Positions 8,476 to 15,598 of a stretch of 28,655 bases of DNA are shown one piece after another (position 1 is the first letter of the stretch; the number at the start of each line of letters is the position of its first letter). A program made the translations under genes and the position numbers. The notes beneath the pieces were generated by a model. That model did no database searches. It had not been told where the DNA came from and was given only the letters and a program-made list of their open reading frames with translations. The DNA is from Lachnospiraceae bacterium (lineage in GTDB: Bacteria; Bacillota; Clostridia; Lachnospirales; Lachnospiraceae), in NCBI GenBank assembly GCA_019423745.1, contig JAHZAV010000028.1:1-28655 (forward strand), given 5' to 3'.

Positions 8476-8487
8476 CACAATATCGTG
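8476..8487 (-). promoter_or_regulatory. Imperfect palindrome downstream of the nrdD promoter, possible NrdR-like site
   Basis: CACAATATCGTG at 8476-8487 is a 12-base imperfect palindrome about 11-22 bases into the predicted nrdD transcript. It resembles half of the NrdR box (ACACWATATATWGTGT from memory), but the centre is shorter. A second palindrome TAATATATTA at 8501-8510 overlaps the -10. Their 24-base spacing is not the one usually reported for NrdR pairs. Confidence 0.25.
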
Positions 8488-8504
8488 TATAAATTCACTT
8501 TAAT

Positions 8505-8533
8505 ATATTATCATCTGTCCTATATCCCGTCAA
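8505..8533 (-). promoter_or_regulatory. Predicted sigma-A promoter of nrdD operon
   Basis: On the minus strand TTGACG (8528-8533) is followed after 17 bases by TAATAT (8505-8510). It leaves a leader of about 85 bases before the nrdD ATG at 8414. Confidence 0.6.
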
Positions 8534-8563
8534 CGGTATATGCCTTAAAATTTTTCACAAAAA

Positions 8564-8583
8564 AAGAACCCTGACGGGTTCTT
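8564..8583 (-). terminator. Terminator of the trpXYZ operon
   Basis: A perfect 8-bp stem, AAGAACCC (8564-8571) with GGGTTCTT (8576-8583), has a four-base loop. It is followed on the minus strand by a run of T (8557-8563). It lies 16 bases past the ATPase stop. Confidence 0.9.
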
Positions 8584-8599
8584 AATTTTGGATGATTCT

Positions 8600-9373
8600 C
8601 TAATTTCCACATTCAATACTAATCTCATTAAAATGCCTCAAAATTTCCTCAACTGACATTTCCTGTTTTTCCTTCCCTTTCAGATCAAGAACAGCTTCGC
8701 CTTGATGCATCATCAGAAGGCGGTTGCCATATTCTACTGCATAACGAAGATTGTGGGTAACCATAATTGTAGTCAACTTCTTATCCCTTACAATTTTATC
8801 AGTTAATTCCATAATCAACTCTGCTGTCTTGGGATCCAGAGCTGCCGTATGCTCATCTAGTATAAGAAATTCTATTGGTGTCATTGTAGACATTAAAAGC
8901 GCCATTGCCTGTCTCTGACCTCCTGATAAAGCTCCTACTTTAATATCAAGCTTATCTTCCAGTCCAAGACCAAGCTGACTTAAAAGTTCTCTGTAATAAG
9001 AAATTCTTGCCTTATTTGTTCCCCGTCCAAACCCATAGAACTTTCCTTTATTATCAGCTAATGCCATGTTTTCCAAAATGGTCATGGAAGGACAGGTTCC
9101 CATAGCCGGATTCTGATACACTCTTCCTATTTTTCTATTTCGTTTATATTCCTTTTCCTTCGTAATATCGACCCCATTCATAAAGATTTTTCCAGCCTCT
9201 ATAGGAATGCTTCCACAGATAATATTCAGCATAGATGTTTTTCCAGATCCGTTGCTTCCAATCACAGAAACAAATTCTCCCTCATCAATAGATAAATCAA
9301 ATCCATGAAACAGACACATTTCGTTGACAGTACCAGGATTATAGTATTTATGAATGTCTTTGAGTTCCAGCAT
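8600..9373 (-). CDS. trpZ: Tryptophan ABC importer, ATP-binding protein
   Basis: A 257-residue ABC ATPase that powers substrate import. The Walker A motif is GSNGSGKTS (about residues 38-46), the signature is LSGGQRQAM and the Walker B is FLILDEHTAALD, with DEH in place of the common DEP. The H-loop is in MVTHNL. The gene overlaps the upstream permease gene by 26 bases and ends just before a strong terminator. Its family, pairing with a TrpX-type binding protein and branched-chain-like permease, could transport several substrates. The tryptophan assignment comes from the UGG specifier in the T-box upstream of the operon, not from the protein itself. Confidence 0.85.
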   Translation of the reverse strand: MLELKDIHKYYNPGTVNEMCLFHGFDLSIDEGEFVSVIGSNGSGKTSMLNIICGSIPIEAGKIFMNGVDITKEKEYKRNRKIGRVYQNPAMGTCPSMTILENMALADNKGKFYGFGRGTNKARISYYRELLSQLGLGLEDKLDIKVGALSGGQRQAMALLMSTMTPIEFLILDEHTAALDPKTAELIMELTDKIVRDKKLTTIMVTHNLRYAVEYGNRLLMMHQGEAVLDLKGKEKQEMSVEEILRHFNEISIECGN

Positions 9374-10247
9374 CTGGTTTCACCTTCTTTCTTCTTTCCA
9401 TACTGATAATTAAAATTACCAAGAATAAAACAGCTGTGATTAATTTCATTGCCTGCGGTTCAAAGTTTCGAATTGCAATTGCCACACAGGCTTTATAAAT
9501 AATGGACCCGACCAAAACCGCCGTCGTCGCTTTCATAACGGAAAGCTTTTTAAAAATACTTGTTCCGATGATAACACTTGCCAATCCGATGACAATTGCT
9601 CCAGTCCCCATAGAAATTTCAAATACTCTTTCTTCCTGACAAAAAGCACTTCCTGCTAAGGCTACCAGTCCATTAGCAATGGCAAGTCCCACTATCTTCA
9701 CATTTCCCTGGTCTTTTGCAAGGGATGTGACCAGCACATCGTTATCTCCTACCGCCCGCAGAAGATAACCAGATTTGGTTTTCAAATACAGATCCAAAAG
9801 AATCTTGCTGATTACTGCCAGAATAAGGGCAAGAATCAATGTTGTGTAACTGCTTAAACTGTCCGGCATAATACTCTGGATCCAGTCATTTTTAAAAATA
9901 CTGTCCTGTGAAAATAACGGAACATTGGATGTACCTGCTATATACAAATTAATAGTCCAGAGAGCTGTCATCATAATAATCCCTGACAGCAGATCTCTTA
10001 CTTTCCCTTTTACATGAATCAATCCGGTACAAATCCCTGCCAAAGCTCCTGCCAGGAATGCCGCCAAAAGTGTCAAATACGGATTAACTCCTTTTGTAAT
10101 TAGAAAAGCAGTCACAGCACCCCCAAGAGGAAAACTTCCATCTACTGTAAGATCTGGAAAATCCAATATTTTATATGTAATATAAACACCAAGAGCAAGT
10201 ACTCCGTATATCAGTCCCTGTTCAAGAATAGTTACAACGAAATCCAT
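9348..10247 (-). CDS. trpY: Tryptophan ABC importer, permease protein
   Basis: A 299-residue inner-membrane permease of the family related to branched-chain amino-acid and sugar permeases (LivH/RbsC fold), with 8-9 hydrophobic segments. The conserved KILDFPDLTVDGSFPLGGAV (about residues 26-45) near the N-terminus is characteristic of the group that pairs with TrpX-type lipoproteins. GGTGAGG stands eight bases upstream of the start. The gene lies 46 bases after the binding-protein gene and overlaps the ATPase gene, so translational coupling is likely. The T-box leader upstream supports tryptophan as substrate. Confidence 0.85.
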   Translation of the reverse strand: MDFVVTILEQGLIYGVLALGVYITYKILDFPDLTVDGSFPLGGAVTAFLITKGVNPYLTLLAAFLAGALAGICTGLIHVKGKVRDLLSGIIMMTALWTINLYIAGTSNVPLFSQDSIFKNDWIQSIMPDSLSSYTTLILALILAVISKILLDLYLKTKSGYLLRAVGDNDVLVTSLAKDQGNVKIVGLAIANGLVALAGSAFCQEERVFEISMGTGAIVIGLASVIIGTSIFKKLSVMKATTAVLVGSIIYKACVAIAIRNFEPQAMKLITAVLFLVILIISMERRKKVKPDAGTQRHS

Positions 10248-10293
10248 GAATCATGCCTCACCTTCTATTTTTTTCCTGAGCTGGATGCTGCAA

Positions 10294-11316
10294 TTATTCA
10301 GCTTCTGCCTCTGAAATTGTATCAAAGCTTTCTACCGCCGTTTCTGTCAGCTCGCCCGGTACTGTAATCCCAAGATTTTCTGCCACCTTCGTATTTACAT
10401 AAAATCCAGGTTCTGTAATAGTTTCATAAGGCAGTTCAGAGGCTTCTGCCTCTCCTTTAAGGACTTTTGCAGCCATCTTTCCCGTCTGTTTTCCAAGAGC
10501 AATATAATCTAATCCCTCTGCTGCAAGACACCCTATCTTTACCTGCTCAATCTCACTTCCAAAAATCGGAATTCCTTTTTCATTTGCTTTTTCCAGAATT
10601 GTCGGAAGGGAAGCGACCACTGTATTGTCTGTCAGATTTGTAATGCAGTCCACCTTACTTAACAAATCATCTGCCGCTAAAGAAATATCTGCTGTTGCAG
10701 TAATGCCTTTTTCTACAATTTCAAAATCATAATCCCCTGCAAGTTCCTTATATGTTGCCAGCGCTGATACAGAGTTTGCTTCACTTGTAGTATACATGAT
10801 TCCAATCTTTTTTGCTTCCGGAAGCATGGTTCGAATCATTTCAAGCTGTGCCTTAATCGGCAGTTCGTCAGAAGTTCCTGTCACGTTTCCCACCGGATTC
10901 CCATCCTCATCTGCAAGTTCTGCTGCTACCGGATCTGTCACTGCAGTATAAATGACAGGTATATCACTATCCATTGCCGCATTGTATGCACTTTGTGCTG
11001 TTGGTGTTGCAATAGCACAGATCATATCTACTTTATCCGAAACAAAAGTATCCGATATCTGGCTTGCAGTTCCCATATCTGCTGCTGCATTTTTATACTC
11101 TACAGTGAGATTATCTCCCTCAACAATTCCCTCTTCTTCCAATCCCTGAAGAAATCCTTCTCTACAGTTATCTAAAGAACCGTGCTCTGCAAACTGCGAA
11201 ATACCGATTGTATAGTTTTCTTCTCCATCCCCTGCATCTGAGGATCCTGAACATCCTGTGATCGCTGCCATTGCCATTACTGCCGTTAATAATACTGTCA
11301 TTGTTCTTTTTTTCAT
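10294..11316 (-). CDS. trpX: Tryptophan ABC importer, substrate-binding lipoprotein
   Basis: The 340-residue protein begins with a lipoprotein signal peptide: KKR, a hydrophobic stretch and the lipobox AITGC, with the lipidated Cys22. An acidic, serine-rich linker follows. The mature part fits the ABC sugar/TrpX-type periplasmic-binding fold, with IGISQFAEHGSLD at the start of domain 1 and segments such as VICA-, AVTDPV and GTSDELP typical of the family. The C-terminal tail is acidic. GGAGA is eight bases before the ATG. It is the first gene after the T-box, so binding of its substrate is likely matched to the leader's UGG specifier. Tyrosine or other substrates cannot be excluded from the protein alone. 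Confidence 0.87.
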   Translation of the reverse strand: MKKRTMTVLLTAVMAMAAITGCSGSSDAGDGEENYTIGISQFAEHGSLDNCREGFLQGLEEEGIVEGDNLTVEYKNAAADMGTASQISDTFVSDKVDMICAIATPTAQSAYNAAMDSDIPVIYTAVTDPVAAELADEDGNPVGNVTGTSDELPIKAQLEMIRTMLPEAKKIGIMYTTSEANSVSALATYKELAGDYDFEIVEKGITATADISLAADDLLSKVDCITNLTDNTVVASLPTILEKANEKGIPIFGSEIEQVKIGCLAAEGLDYIALGKQTGKMAAKVLKGEAEASELPYETITEPGFYVNTKVAENLGITVPGELTETAVESFDTISEAEAE

Positions 11317-11416
11317 AATTTTGTTCTCCTTTTCCTTTTTCTTTCTTTACTGCTGTTAGGAGAGAAAATTGTAAAGCGAAACCAGCGTCCAAAATATTAT
11401 TTGTTCTATAAACAAA

Positions 11417-11705
11417 TAAAAAACCGCCCAAACCATATAGGTTTGAGGCGGTAATAAACTTTATTATCGCGGTACCACTCAAATTGACGAATCGTCCACT
11501 TTTCTCATGTACTAACATACACTCCTGATTGATAACGGGTTCGGTTCCCGACAAACCATACTCACCTCTTCGGCTTTCAGGCTGCCCTCGAAAGTCCATT
11601 CAACTATCTGTCCGGTATGGCAATCGCACCATCTGCCACTCTCTTTGACCTTCCCATGATAATCTACTCCTCTTTCTCATCGGTTTTACATTTATGTATC
11701 TGTTG
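11417..11705 (-). ncRNA. T-box leader with tryptophan (UGG) specifier, controlling trpXYZ
   Basis: The minus strand shows all T-box landmarks. A stem I region runs from about 11700 to 11570, with GGTGCGA near 11630 and the specifier context TTGAATGGACTTTCGAG. The conserved CCGTTATC is near 11540. The T-box TGGTACCGCG is at 11468-11477. An intrinsic terminator made of two 12-13 base arms (11423-11452) is followed by TTTTTT. The specifier triplet TGG lies at 11596-11598, so uncharged tRNA-Trp should stabilise the antiterminator and turn on the importer when tryptophan is scarce. With its promoter and the roughly 100-base trpX leader it fills the gap 11317-11767. Confidence 0.93.
11423..11452 (-). 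terminator. Regulated terminator of the T-box
   Basis: On the minus strand ACCGCCTCAAACC pairs with GGTTTGGGCGGT around a short loop with one bulged T, followed by T6. The 5' arm would be captured by the antiterminator that includes TGGTACCGCG (11468-11477). Confidence 0.9.
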
Positions 11706-11711
11706 GCTATT

Positions 11712-11740
11712 ACTTTACCTCTGCCAGAACATTTTGTCAA
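11712..11740 (-). promoter_or_regulatory. Predicted sigma-A promoter of the T-box / trpXYZ operon
   Basis: On the minus strand a perfect TTGACA (11735-11740) and TAAAGT (11712-11717) are 17 bases apart. This places the transcript start near 11705, just upstream of stem I. The promoter starts only 28 bases past the AGCS stop. Confidence 0.75.
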
Positions 11741-11767
11741 GACATTTTCCTGATAAAAAATATCTTA

Positions 11768-13165
11768 TCAGTCATCAATAACCGGAATCGGAGTCTCATC
11801 CCAAGCCTCCAGGTCATTAATATACTTCTTCGTTTCACTTGCAATTACATTTGATAACAGAAGAACTGCAACTAAGTTCGGGATTGCCATCAGAGCATTT
11901 AAAATATCTGCCAGTGCCCAAACAACGTCAAGAGCAACAACCGGAGCCAGTGCTGCAACAGCGATGTAAAGTACACGGTAAACAATTAAACATTTCTTTC
12001 CTGCAAAATATTCTACCGCACGTTCTCCATAATATGCCCATCCAAGAACAGTGGAGTATGCGAAACAAATGATACCAAGCGTCAAAATAATTGGTCCCAG
12101 ATAAGGAATCTGTCCGAATGCTAATGTTGTCAGAATACCACCATCTTCAATGTTATCTGCATTAATGGTAGGATTCTTCATAATGGTAGATACCAGTACA
12201 AGTCCTGTCATAAGACATACAACTACTGTATCCCAGAAAGTACCTGTAGAAGATACAAGTGCCTGACGAACTGGATTTCTTGTCTGTGCCGCTGCTGCTG
12301 CGATAGGCGCGGAACCCAAACCAGACTCATTGGAGAAAAGTCCTCTGGCAATACCATATTGCATAGCAAGACGAATACCGGATCCTACAAGACCTCCGGC
12401 TGCTGCGCCAGGTGTGAACGCCAACTTGCAGATTGTCTGAATTGCCGGAATGATATAATCATAATTAATACAAAGAATAATGATACATCCAAGTACATAG
12501 AAAATTGCCATAAAAGGAACAAGCTTCTCACATACATTTGCAATAGATTTGATTCCGCCGAAGATTACAATTGCTGTAAGAACAGCAACTACAAGACCAA
12601 CAATCCATGCAGGAACGCCAACATTCTCTTCTACAATATTTGCAATCGCATTTACCTGTGTTGCACAACCGATACCAAATGAAGCAAATCCAGCAAAAAC
12701 TGCAAAGAGCATTCCCATGACTTTACCAAATTTCTTCCATTTCAGTCCTCTGGAAAGTGCATACATAGCACCACCTTGCATACGGCCGTCTTTTGTCTTT
12801 ACACGATATTTTACCGCAATCAGAGACTCCGAATATTTCGTAGCGATACCAAAGATACCGGAAAGCCAGCACCACAAAACAGCACCAGGACCTCCAAGAG
12901 CGATCGCTGTACCGACACCAACGATATTACCAGTACCAATCGTTGCCGCAAGTGCTGTTGTAAGAGCTCCAAAGTTAGAAACCTCACCTTCCGCGTCAGC
13001 ATCTTTTGTGACAGAAAGTTTAATTCCTTTGCTTATCGTCTTTCTCTGAATAAAGCCCGTGCGGATAGTCATAAAAATGTGTGTTCCGAATAGCAAAATA
13101 ATCAGCCACCATCCCCAAATCACACCATCGACAGCATAGATCGCATCACTGATTGTTTTTAACAT
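11768..13165 (-). CDS. AGCS family alanine/glycine:sodium symporter
   Basis: The 465-residue protein is a polytopic membrane transporter of the alanine/glycine:cation symporter family (AgcS/AlsT type), with about 11 hydrophobic segments. Recognisable blocks are FGALTTALAATIGTGNIVGV (about residues 64-83), which forms the substrate and sodium site in AgcS, the loop RGLFSNESGLGSAPIAAAAA (about 276-295) and the GWAYYGERAVEYF segment near residue 375-387. The start is supported by AAGGGGG six bases upstream. No clear terminator follows: the next promoter begins 28 bases beyond the stop. It has its own promoter and a structured leader. Alanine or glycine is the probable substrate. Confidence 0.93.
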   Translation of the reverse strand: MLKTISDAIYAVDGVIWGWWLIILLFGTHIFMTIRTGFIQRKTISKGIKLSVTKDADAEGEVSNFGALTTALAATIGTGNIVGVGTAIALGGPGAVLWCWLSGIFGIATKYSESLIAVKYRVKTKDGRMQGGAMYALSRGLKWKKFGKVMGMLFAVFAGFASFGIGCATQVNAIANIVEENVGVPAWIVGLVVAVLTAIVIFGGIKSIANVCEKLVPFMAIFYVLGCIIILCINYDYIIPAIQTICKLAFTPGAAAGGLVGSGIRLAMQYGIARGLFSNESGLGSAPIAAAAAQTRNPVRQALVSSTGTFWDTVVVCLMTGLVLVSTIMKNPTINADNIEDGGILTTLAFGQIPYLGPIILTLGIICFAYSTVLGWAYYGERAVEYFAGKKCLIVYRVLYIAVAALAPVVALDVVWALADILNALMAIPNLVAVLLLSNVIASETKKYINDLEAWDETPIPVIDD

Positions 13166-13246
13166 AAAATGCCCCCTTCTTTTCCATTCTTAAATTTTCT
13201 TGTGTTTTCTCATGTTTTTTGCCTCGTTGCCTTTTAATTTTGTTAC

Positions 13247-13289
13247 GTACCGGTACACGGAAAAGCATTCTCTGATTCCTCTCTTCCGT
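13247..13289 (-). promoter_or_regulatory. Structured leader upstream of the AGCS gene
   Basis: The predicted leader of about 130 bases contains a hairpin with arms ACGGAA...TTCCGT (13257-13262 with 13284-13289), extended by two pairs past a mismatch. Beside it is the perfect palindrome GTACCGGTAC (13247-13256). It does not match any riboswitch I recognise. Glycine-riboswitch cores, which might be expected here, were not found. Confidence 0.4.
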
Positions 13290-13301
13290 ATCGTTATTGC
13301 T

Positions 13302-13330
13302 ATTTTAGCAGAATTTTCTGAAAATATCAA
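13302..13330 (-). promoter_or_regulatory. Predicted sigma-A promoter of the AGCS gene
   Basis: On the minus strand TTGATA (13325-13330) and TAAAAT (13302-13307) are 17 bases apart, giving a start near 13295 and a long leader of about 130 bases. Confidence 0.7.
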
Positions 13331-13459
13331 GTATCGTTACAACTTTAACAGGCAATTGTAGTTTCTTCATGTAAGTTATTGAATATTCAGTCTGACACCT
13401 CATTTCCGCCATAATGCATTTACTATAACCGAAACATTTAAAAAGTTTCGATTTTTACC

Positions 13460-13518
13460 AAAAAAAGCGTAGACAAAGCATTCTTTCTACGACTACTTTG
13501 CCTACGCCTTTTTTATAT
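13460..13518 (-). ncRNA. Putative ~60-nt hairpin RNA (promoter-terminator unit) upstream of the AGCS gene
   Basis: A consensus promoter at 13526-13554 would start a minus-strand transcript near 13518. That transcript folds at once into a 12-bp stem: 13496-13507 (GCGTAGGCAAAG) with 13467-13478 (CTTTGTCTACGC), followed by seven T (13460-13466). The only imperfect pair is G-U in the minus-strand RNA but A-C in plus-strand RNA, which argues that the minus strand is the one transcribed. The loop contains CGTAGAAAG, an alternative partner for the 3' arm. It could be a small RNA or an attenuator in a longer AGCS leader. I recognise no family. Confidence 0.55.
13467..13507 (-). terminator. Intrinsic terminator of the ~60-nt unit
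   Basis: A 12-bp stem with a 17-base loop, flanked by A6 on one side and T7 on the other. The flanking A and T runs can extend the stem. It is also T-flanked on the plus strand, but no plus-strand gene lies upstream of it. Confidence 0.75.
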
Positions 13519-13525
13519 GTGCTAT

Positions 13526-13554
13526 ATTATATTCCCATTTTTTCTGTCTGTCAA
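13526..13554 (-). promoter_or_regulatory. Consensus sigma-A promoter of the ~60-nt unit
   Basis: On the minus strand a perfect TTGACA (13549-13554) and a perfect TATAAT (13526-13531) are exactly 17 bases apart, the best promoter match in the window. The -10 ends only about 19 bases before the terminator stem. Confidence 0.8.
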
Positions 13555-13741
13555 TGACTATTTTTTCACTATCTTGTCTTTTCTTTAAATATTTATATCG
13601 TTATTTTCTGCATTTTTAGATTTCATCCTTTTATTATTCAACCTTATCCGCTCAAAAAATTTTCAGACTTTCATCACATTTTATACACATTGTTTCCCTA
13701 AAATGTAAAAGAAAAATTTTGTGAAATGAGGAGGTACTGCA
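13555..13741 (+). other. AT-rich region upstream of the gld-type operon
   Basis: No gene is visible here. A weak plus-strand promoter candidate for the exporter operon is TTTTCA (13660-13665) with TATACA (13682-13687) at a 16-base spacing. GAGGAGG immediately before 13735 is the ribosome binding site of the first gene. Confidence 0.35.
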
Positions 13742-14734
13742 TTGATCGAAGTGAAAAATCTTGTAAAATGCTACGGATCCCACACAGCTGTGGATCATCT
13801 GAATTTTACGATTAAGAAAGGACAAATTTACGGTTTTCTTGGTCCAAACGGTGCTGGAAAATCAACGACTATGAATATTATGACAGGCTATCTTGGTGCA
13901 ACCGAAGGAGAAGTTCTGATTAACGGCCATAACATTCTCACCGAACCTTACAAGGCAAAAAAAGATATTGGTTATCTTCCAGAACAACCGCCTTTGTATA
14001 TGGATATGACTGTTTTGGAATATCTGAAATTTGTTTTCTGCCTGAAGCGGATTGGCAAAGCCTTTCAGGCAGAACAACTTGAAAAAGTCATCCGTCTTGT
14101 AAAACTGGATTCTGTGAGAAATCGTCTCATAAAAAATCTTTCAAAAGGATATCGGCAAAGGGTTGGACTTGCAGGTGCCCTGGTTGGTTTCCCAGAAATT
14201 ATTATCTTGGATGAACCTACCGTTGGTCTTGACCCCCAGCAAATTATCGAAATTCGTCAGTTGATCCGAAGCCTTGCCAAAGATCATACTGTCATTCTCA
14301 GTTCCCATATTCTTTCTGAAGTACGCGAAATCTGCGACCATATTATGATTATTTATCAGGGGAAATTAGTAGCAAGTGATACCCCTGAAAACTTGGAAGC
14401 TAAAATGCAGGGAAATGAAACAATTGAACTTCTTGCAAAAGGAAGCCTTTCTTCTGTTAAAGAAGCAATCACCTCTCTTCCGTCAATCTTGGAAACTGAC
14501 TATGGGAAAACACAAGAGGGTGAATGTATTTGTGTAACATTAACCGTTGCAAATAAAAAAGACATTCGTGAGCAGATTTTCTGGACATTTGCCAATCATA
14601 AAATTCCTCTTTTACGGCTTGCAAATACACGAACAACTCTAGAGGATATCTTCCTGGAACTCACCTCTTCTCCTGGAAACAGTAAACCAGTGAAATCAAA
14701 AAACAAGGAGGAAACTTATGAAAGCAATTTATAA
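13742..14734 (+). CDS. ABC-2 type export system, ATP-binding protein (GldA-like)
   Basis: A 330-residue ABC ATPase of the exporter (drug/NatA/GldA-like) class. The Walker A motif is GPNGAGKST (about residues 33-41), the signature LSKGYRQRVGLAGAL departs from the usual LSGGQ, as is common in this class, and the Walker B is IIILDEPTVGLDP, with the H-loop in LSSHIL. A C-terminal extension of about 110 residues follows the ATPase core. The start is a TTG at 13742, seven bases after AGGAGG. The nearest ATG at 13726 is out of frame. The stop overlaps the permease start by 17 bases. It is the first gene of a four-gene operon. Confidence 0.9.
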   Translation: MIEVKNLVKCYGSHTAVDHLNFTIKKGQIYGFLGPNGAGKSTTMNIMTGYLGATEGEVLINGHNILTEPYKAKKDIGYLPEQPPLYMDMTVLEYLKFVFCLKRIGKAFQAEQLEKVIRLVKLDSVRNRLIKNLSKGYRQRVGLAGALVGFPEIIILDEPTVGLDPQQIIEIRQLIRSLAKDHTVILSSHILSEVREICDHIMIIYQGKLVASDTPENLEAKMQGNETIELLAKGSLSSVKEAITSLPSILETDYGKTQEGECICVTLTVANKKDIREQIFWTFANHKIPLLRLANTRTTLEDIFLELTSSPGNSKPVKSKNKEETYESNL

Positions 14735-15584
14735 ACGAGAACTGGATTCCTATTTTCATTCCATGATTGGCTATGTATTTATTGCCTTCTTCCTTGCTTT
14801 TACCGGAATCTACTTTATGGCATACAACCTGACTTACGGATATCCCATTTTTTCCTATGTATTAAGTTCCTTAGTCTTTATTCTTATGCTTGCTATACCA
14901 GTACTTACCATGAAAAGCTTTTCTGAAGACCGCAAAAGTAAGACAGACCAGCTTCTTTTGACAGCTCCGGTATCTCTGGGACAGATCGTGATAGGAAAAT
15001 ATCTTGCTATGGTTACTGTTTTTCTCATTCCTAATATTATATTCTGCCTTTTCCCTCTTGTAATTAAAATGCAGGGAAATGCATACTTCCTGATAGATTA
15101 CAGCGGAATCCTGATTTTTTTCCTTCTCGGATGCGTCTTCATATCTATCGGTATGTTTCTTTCTTCACTTACAGAAAGCCAGATTATTGCAGCCATTTCC
15201 TCCATCGGTGTCCTTCTGATTCTCTATCTTTGGGACGGACTGGTAGAATTTCTTCCTTCTTCTGCCCTTTTGAACCTTTTTATCCTCATTGTGTGTCTCA
15301 CACTGGTGTGTGCCCTTGTCTGGCATATCACTCGAAACTATATTCTGGCAGGTGTTTTGGAACTGATTGTACTTGCGGCGTGTATCATTCCTTACGTAAT
15401 AAAATCTTCCCTTTTTGAAAACCTTCTTTCTGATTTTCTGGGGCGCCTAAACCTTACTTCCCCTCTGTCAGATGTGGTATCAAATCAGCTGTTTGACACA
15501 AATGGTGTTATTTTATACCTTTCCATAATTGGACTGTTTATCTTTTTAACAATGCAGTCTATACAGAAACGGCGCTGGAGTTAG
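14718..15584 (+). CDS. ABC-2 type export system, permease protein (GldF-like)
   Basis: The 288-residue protein is an ABC-2 permease with about six hydrophobic segments. The N-terminal MKAIYKRELDSYFHSMIGY and the block MKSFSEDRKSKTDQLLLTAP (about 72-91) are typical of GldF/YhhJ-like permeases, in which the latter forms the cytoplasmic coupling region. AAGGAGG precedes the ATG inside the end of the ATPase gene. It should form the membrane channel with the GldA-like ATPase and the GldG-like protein that follows 14 bases downstream. The cargo is unknown. Confidence 0.88.
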   Translation: MKAIYKRELDSYFHSMIGYVFIAFFLAFTGIYFMAYNLTYGYPIFSYVLSSLVFILMLAIPVLTMKSFSEDRKSKTDQLLLTAPVSLGQIVIGKYLAMVTVFLIPNIIFCLFPLVIKMQGNAYFLIDYSGILIFFLLGCVFISIGMFLSSLTESQIIAAISSIGVLLILYLWDGLVEFLPSSALLNLFILIVCLTLVCALVWHITRNYILAGVLELIVLAACIIPYVIKSSLFENLLSDFLGRLNLTSPLSDVVSNQLFDTNGVILYLSIIGLFIFLTMQSIQKRRWS

Positions 15585-15598
15585 GAGGATTTATTATT

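Noticed and set aside
11168..11599. Minus-strand open frame crossing the T-box and the start of trpX
   Set aside because: It runs through the structured leader and its terminator. The T-box explains the sequence.
13166..13301. Possible glycine riboswitch before an alanine/glycine symporter gene
   Set aside because: The expected conserved core of one or two glycine aptamers is absent. Only short hairpins are seen.
13305..13412. A 35-codon minus-strand reading frame in the gap upstream of the AGCS gene
   Set aside because: There is no ribosome binding site before its ATG and its end overlaps the AGCS promoter. It is likely chance.
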